Source: Aldehydirespirator sp965203635 (GTDB taxonomy: Bacteria > Actinomycetota > Acidimicrobiia > Acidimicrobiales > Aldehydirespiratoraceae). From it: DNA of 64,000 nucleotides. Location: assembly GCA_965203635.1 (NCBI GenBank), contig OZ241903.1, positions 3,162,001 through 3,226,000 of the forward strand, written 5' to 3'. Made by a program: the position numbers and the translations under genes. Below are positions 58,499 through 64,000 of this stretch, piece by piece. Below the pieces are notes generated by a model, which had not been told where the DNA came from, searched no databases, and saw only the letters and a list, made by a program, of their open reading frames with translations. Position 1 is the stretch's first letter, and each line of letters begins with the position of its first letter.

Positions 58499-59284
58499 TC
58501 AGCTGGCGCCAGCCTCGGCCAGTTCGTGCTGGAGCTGCTCCAACTCGGCGCCGCCCGCCATCAGCTGGGTCAGTTCAGCCTGCGACAGCTCCTCCTTGGC
58601 CCAGTTGCCCAGCGACCGGCCCCGCTTGAGGATCACGAAGCGATCGCCCACCGGGTAGGCGTGGTGCGGGTTGTGGGTGATGAAGATCACCGCCAGCCCC
58701 TGATCGCGAGCCTCCACGATGCGGCGCAGCACCACACCCGACTGCTTCACCCCCAGAGCGGAGGTGGGCTCGTCGAGGATGAGCACCCGGGCGCCGAAGT
58801 AGCTGGCCCTGGCGATGGCCACCGACTGGCGCTCGCCGCCCGAGAGGGTGCCCACCGCTTGCTCGGTGTCGCGGATGTCGATGCCCATCTTGGCCATCTC
58901 CTCCTTGGCGATCATCTTGGCCTTGTCGATGTCGATCTGGCGGAACGGCCACACGCCCTTCCTCGGCTCCTGGCCGAGGAAGAAGTTCCGCCACACCGAC
59001 ATGAGCGGCACCATGGCCAGGTCCTGGTACACGGTGGCGATCCCGTGGGCCAGCGCCTCCCGGGGCGAGGCGAACTTCTTGGCGTCGCCCTCGAGCAGGA
59101 GGTCACCCTCGTCGTGCTGGTGCACGCCGGCCAGGATCTTGATGAAGGTGGACTTGCCCGCGCCGTTGTCGCCGAGGATGCACGTCACCTCCCCGGGGTT
59201 GACCGTGGTGGTCACTCCGGTGAGGGCGATGATGTTGCCGTAGAACTTCGAGAGGTTCTTCATCTCGAGGAATTCGGTGCTCAT
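58499..59284 (-). CDS. sugar ABC transporter ATP-binding protein (FrcA-like, single domain)
   Basis: A 261-aa ATPase with one ABC domain, as in FrcA, unlike the duplicated RbsA/XylG. Walker A is GDNGAGKS (~38-45), the Q-loop YQDLAMVPLMSV, the signature LSGGERQSVAIAR (~144-156), Walker B VLILDEPTSALG, and the H-loop ITHNPHHA. It energises uptake through the adjacent permease. Its ATG overlaps the permease stop (ATGA). Confidence 0.92.
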   Translation of the reverse strand: MSTEFLEMKNLSKFYGNIIALTGVTTTVNPGEVTCILGDNGAGKSTFIKILAGVHQHDEGDLLLEGDAKKFASPREALAHGIATVYQDLAMVPLMSVWRNFFLGQEPRKGVWPFRQIDIDKAKMIAKEEMAKMGIDIRDTEQAVGTLSGGERQSVAIARASYFGARVLILDEPTSALGVKQSGVVLRRIVEARDQGLAVIFITHNPHHAYPVGDRFVILKRGRSLGNWAKEELSQAELTQLMAGGAELEQLQHELAEAGAS

Positions 59285-61671
59285 GGCTGGTCCTCCTTCG
59301 ATTCAGAGGTGGGTTCTTTGGGCACGACGATGGTGATCTCCGCTTGGTCGGGTTTCGCCTTCTCCGTTCGGACCGGTGCCTTCTCGGCGCGGCCGCGGAT
59401 GTAGTTGTTCACAATCACAGCCACCAGCAGCAGCGCTCCCAGCACCAGGAACTGCCAGTTGCTGTTCCACAGCGCGAAGCCGATCCCCTGGCTGATCATG
59501 CCCCAGATGATCGCACCGATGGCCGCGCCCAATGCCGAGCCGTACCCGCCGGTCAGCAGGTTGCCGCCGACCACGGCCACGATGATGTAACGGAACTCGT
59601 CGCCGTTGCCCACGTCGGCCTGCACCGACAGCTGGCGGAAGGCGATCAGCATCCCGGCCAGCCACGCCGAGCCCGACACGAGCATGAACAGCGTGGTCTT
59701 GGCCCGCGCGGCCGGGACGCCCACCGAGCGAGCCGCCTCCTTGTTGCCACCCACCGCGAATATCCAGTTGCCGAACTGGGTCTTGGCCAGCACCCAGGTG
59801 CCCGCGGCCGCGTAGAGCAGCAGGAACAGCACCTGGACCCGGAAGCTGGTCCGGGCGTTGGTGGCCAAGGCCTCGTCTGTGGTAATGAACAGCAGCCGGG
59901 CGATGAAGCTCAGCGCCACCAGCCCGGCACCGACGACCACTACGGCGCGGCCCGTGCCCTCGTCGGAAGTGAACAGCAGCTTGTAGAGGGCGCCCGCGGC
60001 GTACACCGCGAAGGCGACCAAGGCTCCCTTGGTGATTCCGATGACGACGCTGTAGATGATCCCGTCGCCGTCGATCAGTTCGAGGACGGCGAACACGACC
60101 ACGCCCGCCAGGCCGGCGATGGCGCCCACCCGCGCCCACGGTCCGAGGTCGGCCGGAGCCACTGACGTGTGGCGCCTCTGGCACAGGTGGCTGGCCAGGG
60201 CGGCCACGGCCACCAGCAGCGCGATCAGCAGCAGGACGACGAACAGCTCGACCCGCAGCTTGCGGGATGTGGACTCCGCCTGGATGAAGAAGGCCAGCCC
60301 CACCACGGCCACAGCCGACAGCAGTGAGACTGCCAACGGCATCCGGGATCGGCCGGCCGAAGACGCCAGCAGCATGACGCCGACTCCGGCGAGTCCGCCG
60401 AAGAGCAGCACCCGGGCCCCCTGGCCGGTGACCAGGAAGCTGACGGTCGGGATGAACATGATGACTGCGCCGATCAGCGGGTAGGTCATCCGGATCTTGC
60501 CCATGGCCGCGAGCACGGCCAGCACGCCGGCGACGGCTATGCCGATGGCGAAGACGGTCCGCCCGGCCGCACCGGGCAGGAATCCGAGCCGCTCGGTGTT
60601 CTCCGCGTCCATCAGCAGCGCGACCAGCACACCAAGCACTATCCCGACCACGCCTGCGGCGAGGCGGTACATCAGCCCGGGCGAGTCGACGGATCCGGCT
60701 CCGCTGTGATCGGCGGGCTCGTAGCGGGCTACGCACCATCCCGACACTCCCGCCAGGACGCCGGCTGCGACCAGCACGCCGCCGATCCACTCGGAGGCGG
60801 GGCCTCCCTGGGTGAGCAGGTACAGGAAGCCGGCCACGGCCACGGCCACGCCCGCTGCGGAGAATACGATGCCCGGCATCTTGTAGGCGCGGCGGCGCCG
60901 GTAGGTGAGTTCCAGCACACCCAGCAGCAGGGCCGCTCCACCGATGATGAGCAGCCCGGCCCAGGCCCAGTCGCGGCCGTCCCAGAGGTGGCCGGTTCCC
61001 GGGACGATGTCGAGTATCGCCTGGCCACTCTCGTCGATCTCTCCGGATTCGACCTTCTGGGGGTTGAGCACCCACTCGGCGCCGAAGATGCTGCTCCAGA
61101 AGTCGAAGCCGCCGGCGTCCTTGAGCTGGCCGCCGTCGCCCACGATCACCTTGTCGGTGAAGAGCTTGGCGAAGCCGAGCTTGCCGCCCCACAGGATGAA
61201 GAACGTGCCCAGGGTGACAATGAAGCTGGGCAGCGACGTCCTGTCCACCACGGTGCCGTTGAACCATCCGATGGACAGCGCCAGAGCCAGGGTCAGCGGC
61301 ACGGCCATGAACAGGTTCAGACCGGCCCCGCCCGAGCCGGGGTCGATGCTCAGAAGCACCACCACCATGGCGGTGGCGCCGGTCATGGCGCCCGAGGAGA
61401 GATCGAACTCTCCCCCGATCATGAGCAGGGCCACCGGCACGGCCATGATGCCGAGGATGGCCGCGGTGTCCAGGAAGTTCGCTATGCCTCCGACGGTGCC
61501 GAACTGGCCGGCCACAAGCCAGAACATCACTCCCACGCCGACGAGCCCGAGCAGTGCCCCGATCTCCGGTCTCGTCAGGAGCGTCTGGATCGGCCCCCGG
61601 TGTGCGAGGCGCTCGTCGCCGGAGTCTTCGGCCGCGGTCTCCGCCGGTTGGTCGCTGGTCGTATCGGCCAT
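59281..61671 (-). CDS. sugar ABC permease with a ~400-residue multispanning insertion
   Basis: A 796-aa membrane protein counted from ATG 61671 with GGGGGA 4-9 nt upstream. BPD_transp_2 permeases of this type are usually 320-400 aa. The N-terminal half (~1-190; VALLMIGGEFDLSSGAMTG, PSFIVTLGTFFILWGG) and C-terminal half (~605-760; TQFGNWIFAVGGNKEAARS, VGGNLLTGGYGSALGA) are standard FrcC/XylH sequence. Between them lie ~400 residues with about twelve additional hydrophobic segments and no family I recognise. The frame is continuous. The tail is Lys/Glu-rich. It imports the cyclitol together with the neighbouring ATPase and binding protein. Confidence 0.9.
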   Translation of the reverse strand: MADTTSDQPAETAAEDSGDERLAHRGPIQTLLTRPEIGALLGLVGVGVMFWLVAGQFGTVGGIANFLDTAAILGIMAVPVALLMIGGEFDLSSGAMTGATAMVVVLLSIDPGSGGAGLNLFMAVPLTLALALSIGWFNGTVVDRTSLPSFIVTLGTFFILWGGKLGFAKLFTDKVIVGDGGQLKDAGGFDFWSSIFGAEWVLNPQKVESGEIDESGQAILDIVPGTGHLWDGRDWAWAGLLIIGGAALLLGVLELTYRRRRAYKMPGIVFSAAGVAVAVAGFLYLLTQGGPASEWIGGVLVAAGVLAGVSGWCVARYEPADHSGAGSVDSPGLMYRLAAGVVGIVLGVLVALLMDAENTERLGFLPGAAGRTVFAIGIAVAGVLAVLAAMGKIRMTYPLIGAVIMFIPTVSFLVTGQGARVLLFGGLAGVGVMLLASSAGRSRMPLAVSLLSAVAVVGLAFFIQAESTSRKLRVELFVVLLLIALLVAVAALASHLCQRRHTSVAPADLGPWARVGAIAGLAGVVVFAVLELIDGDGIIYSVVIGITKGALVAFAVYAAGALYKLLFTSDEGTGRAVVVVGAGLVALSFIARLLFITTDEALATNARTSFRVQVLFLLLYAAAGTWVLAKTQFGNWIFAVGGNKEAARSVGVPAARAKTTLFMLVSGSAWLAGMLIAFRQLSVQADVGNGDEFRYIIVAVVGGNLLTGGYGSALGAAIGAIIWGMISQGIGFALWNSNWQFLVLGALLLVAVIVNNYIRGRAEKAPVRTEKAKPDQAEITIVVPKEPTSESKEDQP

Positions 61672-61771
61672 GTGTCCCCCTATCGCATTGGTTGTGGCGT
61701 TTGACGGCCGCTCCAAGGCCGAGCCGGCCGCATCATTCGAGTTTGGAGATCCGGCTCCGAGACCGGCGTGC

Positions 61772-61833
61772 GGCGGCAGGCCTCGTGCCGCCGGAAGTTA
61801 GCAGGGGGCGGCCGGCCGCAGCCGGCCGCCCCC
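61772..61833 (-). promoter_or_regulatory. strong hairpins between binding protein and permease genes
   Basis: A perfect 13-bp stem, GGGGGCGGCCGGC / GCCGGCCGCCCCC with a 4-nt loop (61804-61833), follows the binding-protein stop by 14 nt. A second stem, GGCGGCA / TGCCGCC, lies at 61772-61792. There is no T-run. This is the usual position of stem-loops that protect binding-protein mRNA and lower permease expression. Confidence 0.7.
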
Positions 61834-61847
61834 TTGGGGGGTGTTCT

Positions 61848-62900
61848 CTACCGGGTGCCCTCAGCCACCAGAGCGGCTACCGCAGCTGCGTTGTCGGGCG
61901 TCACGAAGCCCGGCCCGGTGAGGATGGGCAGGCCGCCGCCGGCGGTGTTCTGGTTGGTCGCCTGGAGGTGCATCAGGATCACCGGCAGGTATCCCTGTAG
62001 GTACTGCTGCTGGTCGACAGTGAAGGCGATCTCCCCGGACTGGATCTTGTCGATCAGGTCGCTGGAGAGGTCGAATCCGCCGACGTGAATGGAGCGGCCC
62101 GCGTTCTCGGCCGCTTCCAGCGCCCTCAGCGGGACGTTCGGGCCAACGCCGAGCACGGCGTCGATGGACTCGTCGGCGATCAGCCGCGACGAGATCGTGG
62201 CGCGCTGCTCGTCGGGGTTGGCATCGAGACCGATGAACTCGGACACGACCTCGCCGCCGAAGGTGTCGGCCAGGCCGTCGCAGCGCTCCTCGAGGCCGAC
62301 GTTGCCCTGCTCCTGGCGCCCGCACAGAACCTTGCTGGCACCCAGGGCGTTGAACCGCTCGCCCGCGCCCTGGCCGGCCACGAACTCGGTCTGCCCGATG
62401 TGGGTCACCGCGCCCAGAGACTTGTAGTGGTCCACGCCGGAGTTCAGCGTGTACAGCGGGATCCCCGCCGCCACGACCGCCTCAGCCGCCGCACTGACGC
62501 CCGTCGGGTCGGCCAGCGAGATGGCGATGCCGTCGGAGCCGGCCGCGATGGCGGCCTCGATGTCCTGGGACTGCTTGAGGGCGTCGTTGTTGGAGCCCTG
62601 GTACACGACGTCGCAGCCGATGGCTGCCGCGGCGTCCCGGACGGCCTTCTCGACGACGGACCAGAATGTGCCGGCGTCGCCGTGGGTGATCACGTGATAG
62701 GTCTTGTCGCAGCCCTGGGTGTCCACGACCTCGTCGGTCGGAGCTGCGGTGGTGGCTGCCGCCTCACCGTCGTCGTCGGCGGGAGCAGAAGTCTCCGCCG
62801 GCGCGGCCGGCTCGGGCGCGTCATCGGCGTCGTCGCCGCACGATGCGGCCACGAGCGTTATGGCGAGCACCACGGCAAGCAGCTTCAATAGTCTTGACAT
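61848..62900 (-). CDS. sugar ABC transporter substrate-binding lipoprotein (periplasmic-binding family 4)
   Basis: A 350-aa lipoprotein. The signal peptide (1-20) ends in the lipobox VAASC (Cys ~21). An acidic Ala/Pro linker (~22-58) precedes the type I periplasmic-binding fold (Peripla_BP_4). Motifs are SNNDALKQSQDIEAAIAAG (~103-121), DGIAISLADP, and VGGFDLSSDLIDKIQSGEIA, with VDQQQYLQGY near the C-terminus, as in ribose/inositol binders. It captures the cyclitol outside the membrane. A GGAGGG RBS precedes ATG 62900. Confidence 0.92.
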   Translation of the reverse strand: MSRLLKLLAVVLAITLVAASCGDDADDAPEPAAPAETSAPADDDGEAAATTAAPTDEVVDTQGCDKTYHVITHGDAGTFWSVVEKAVRDAAAAIGCDVVYQGSNNDALKQSQDIEAAIAAGSDGIAISLADPTGVSAAAEAVVAAGIPLYTLNSGVDHYKSLGAVTHIGQTEFVAGQGAGERFNALGASKVLCGRQEQGNVGLEERCDGLADTFGGEVVSEFIGLDANPDEQRATISSRLIADESIDAVLGVGPNVPLRALEAAENAGRSIHVGGFDLSSDLIDKIQSGEIAFTVDQQQYLQGYLPVILMHLQATNQNTAGGGLPILTGPGFVTPDNAAAVAALVAEGTR

Positions 62901-62906
62901 TGTTGT

Positions 62907-63857
62907 TTATCCCTCCGGGAATCGGTGGTTGTTGTGCATTGCTCCGCTGCCCGCGCGGGCGGGCACCAGACCTCGCAGGAAGTCGAGGCTCAGATCAGCG
63001 TTTCGCCTGAGCCAGGCCACCGCGGAGAGGTCTCCCTCCGCGATGGCGGCATCCTGCTCCAGGACGTACCAGAGGTCCCGTCCTGACTCTTCGAGACGGG
63101 CGACGATCTCGGTGATCGCCACCTCTCCTCGACCAAGGGGCGGGAACAAGCCGCGCTGCACGGCCTGCATGAGCGTCAACTCCCCCGCCGTCAAACGCGT
63201 TCCGAGGGCGGGATCCACATCCTTGAGGTGGACGAGCCCCACGCGGTGCGCGTGACGATCCAGCAGTTCCAATACGTCGGTCCCGCCCAGGGTGAGGTGG
63301 GCGGTGTCCACAACGAGCGAGACCTCGGATCCCTGCAGGACCCGGGCGAGTTCGGCGTCGGTCTCGACCACCGAGCCGAAGTGCGAGTGGTAGACCTGCT
63401 CCAGTCCGTGCGAGTCGACCAGTGCGTCGATCTCGGCCAGAGTGTCGCACAACGCAGCCCACTGGCGATCGGTGAGGGGCTGCTGGCGCCAGTGGTCCGG
63501 ATGACTCACGGCGCAGGTGACGAAGAACCTGCCTCCGGCGGCGCCGATGAGCTCGGCCCAGCGGTGGGCGGCGGCGCGGGTCTCGGCGGCGCGGTCCGGG
63601 TCGTGCAGGACAAGAGGCACGAACCCGCCGAGCAGGCCCAGGCCGTGGCGGTCGAGCGTCGAGCGCAGTTCGGACGGTTCGGTGGGCAGATATCCGAAGG
63701 AGCCGAGTTCGGTGTGGGTGAAGCCCGCGGCCGCCATCTCGGCCAGCACCCGGTCGACGGGAAGCTGGTATCCCCAGCCCGGCACCTCGCACACGCCCCA
63801 ACTGATCGGGGCGGTCGCCACCCGGTCGAGCAGCGCGGTGCGTACCGCGGCCGTCAT
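62907..63857 (-). CDS. iolE: inosose dehydratase (IolE/MocC-like)
   Basis: A 316-aa AP-endonuclease-2/xylose-isomerase-like TIM barrel starting ATG 63857 (ATG 63881 possible). Typical N-terminus: ATAPISWGVCEVPGWGYQLP (~12-31), GFTHTELGSFGYLP. Metal ligands are suggested by YHSHFGSVVETDAEL (~149-163), VVDTAHLTLGG (~180-190), HLKDVDP and a late Glu (YVLEQD). It dehydrates 2-keto-myo-inositol to the trihydroxycyclohexanedione; MocC of rhizopine catabolism is homologous. First gene of the operon, under the LacI-type palindromes. Confidence 0.9.
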   Translation of the reverse strand: MTAAVRTALLDRVATAPISWGVCEVPGWGYQLPVDRVLAEMAAAGFTHTELGSFGYLPTEPSELRSTLDRHGLGLLGGFVPLVLHDPDRAAETRAAAHRWAELIGAAGGRFFVTCAVSHPDHWRQQPLTDRQWAALCDTLAEIDALVDSHGLEQVYHSHFGSVVETDAELARVLQGSEVSLVVDTAHLTLGGTDVLELLDRHAHRVGLVHLKDVDPALGTRLTAGELTLMQAVQRGLFPPLGRGEVAITEIVARLEESGRDLWYVLEQDAAIAEGDLSAVAWLRRNADLSLDFLRGLVPARAGSGAMHNNHRFPEG

Positions 63858-63941
63858 GGGATGCCCACGGCCAGCCCGCATGCTGTCTTGGACTTGGCGT
63901 CTCCCACCGGCATGTTCCGAGTAACCCCCCGCCACGCCTGG

Positions 63942-63977
63942 ATTGGAGCGCTCCATTTGGAATTGGAGCGCTCCAAT
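63942..63977. promoter_or_regulatory. paired LacI-type operators before the inositol operon
   Basis: Two palindromes with identical cores TGGAGCGCTCCA lie at 63944-63955 and 63964-63975. The second extends to the perfect 16-mer ATTGGAGCGCTCCAAT (63962-63977). Centres are 20 bp apart, two helical turns. The central-CG, TGGA...TCCA form is that of LacI-family operators. They sit ~85 bp upstream of iolE and just before a GTG at 63995 on the plus strand, possibly the start of a divergent regulator gene cut by the window end. Confidence 0.75.
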
Positions 63978-64000
63978 GGTCTATCGTGCCCCGTGTGACA

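Noticed and set aside
59281..61671. Two permease genes fused by a sequencing error
   Set aside because: The central part does not contain a second set of permease motifs and the frame is uninterrupted; a single gene with an insertion fits better.

Overview
The window is GC-rich chromosomal DNA of an actinomycete, most likely a member of the class Acidimicrobiia. This is an inference from several features: pervasive GTG/TTG starts and ATGA/GTGA overlaps, F420/flavin LLM oxidoreductases, a mycothiol-type maleylpyruvate isomerase, a DUF4389 protein, an M16 peptidase carrying S-layer-homology-like repeats, and Thr/Ala/Pro-rich lipoprotein linkers. No rRNA genes, phage structural genes, transposases or CRISPR arrays were seen.

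Layout. 0.1-3.0 kb holds housekeeping or orphan enzymes (APH-like kinase, carboxylesterase, F420-type oxidoreductase). 3.0-8.8 kb is an accessory strip dense in toxin-antitoxin material: a Fic protein, a PIN-toxin tail, hipBA, higBA and an RHH antitoxin with a toxin remnant. It is bounded by tRNA-Val(GAC), whose 3' end is duplicated in a 23-bp tandem repeat. 9.0-12.7 kb has a crotonase that lacks the hydratase glutamates and two tandem lipoprotein serpins with diverged reactive loops. 12.8-24.6 kb is a transport/catabolic block: alcohol dehydrogenase, a peptide/opine-type ABC importer with a Tat-lipoprotein binding protein, an MFS carrier, a TauD-type dioxygenase, an amidohydrolase and an aldehyde dehydrogenase. 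24.7-30.5 kb is a gentisate-type aromatic ring-cleavage cluster: LysR, maleylpyruvate isomerase, fumarylpyruvate hydrolase, alpha/beta hydrolase, LLM monooxygenase and gentisate 1,2-dioxygenase.

30.7-46.8 kb is mixed. It contains small conserved proteins, tRNA-Cys(GCA) and tRNA-Gly(GCC), an RHH-Doc module, a phosphoribosyltransferase, metX and a cystathionine-synthase-family gene behind a SAM-riboswitch candidate, a DEAD-box helicase, adenosine deaminase, an SLH-M16 protease, uracil phosphoribosyltransferase, a 2-hydroxyacid dehydrogenase, and a small membrane-protein/regulator pair with a perfect palindrome over its promoter.

46.9-63.9 kb is one long minus-strand inositol-type catabolic island. 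In transcription order it reads: IolE, sugar-binding protein, an oversized permease, ABC ATPase, IolC, 2-hydroxyacid dehydrogenase, Gfo/Idh/MocA, IolD, SDR, a desaturase-Rieske fusion resembling rhizopine MocD+MocE, IolG, RmlD-like SDR, IolB, LacD-like aldolase. Two LacI-type palindromes precede it. Together the genes can take up an inositol-like sugar, oxidise, dehydrate and open the ring, phosphorylate and cleave the product. The MocDE fusion plus extra dehydrogenases suggest the true substrate is a modified (for example O-methylated or amino) inositol. The longer gaps in this operon carry strong hairpins, including a three-copy 71-bp palindromic array and a two-copy 60-bp palindromic array.
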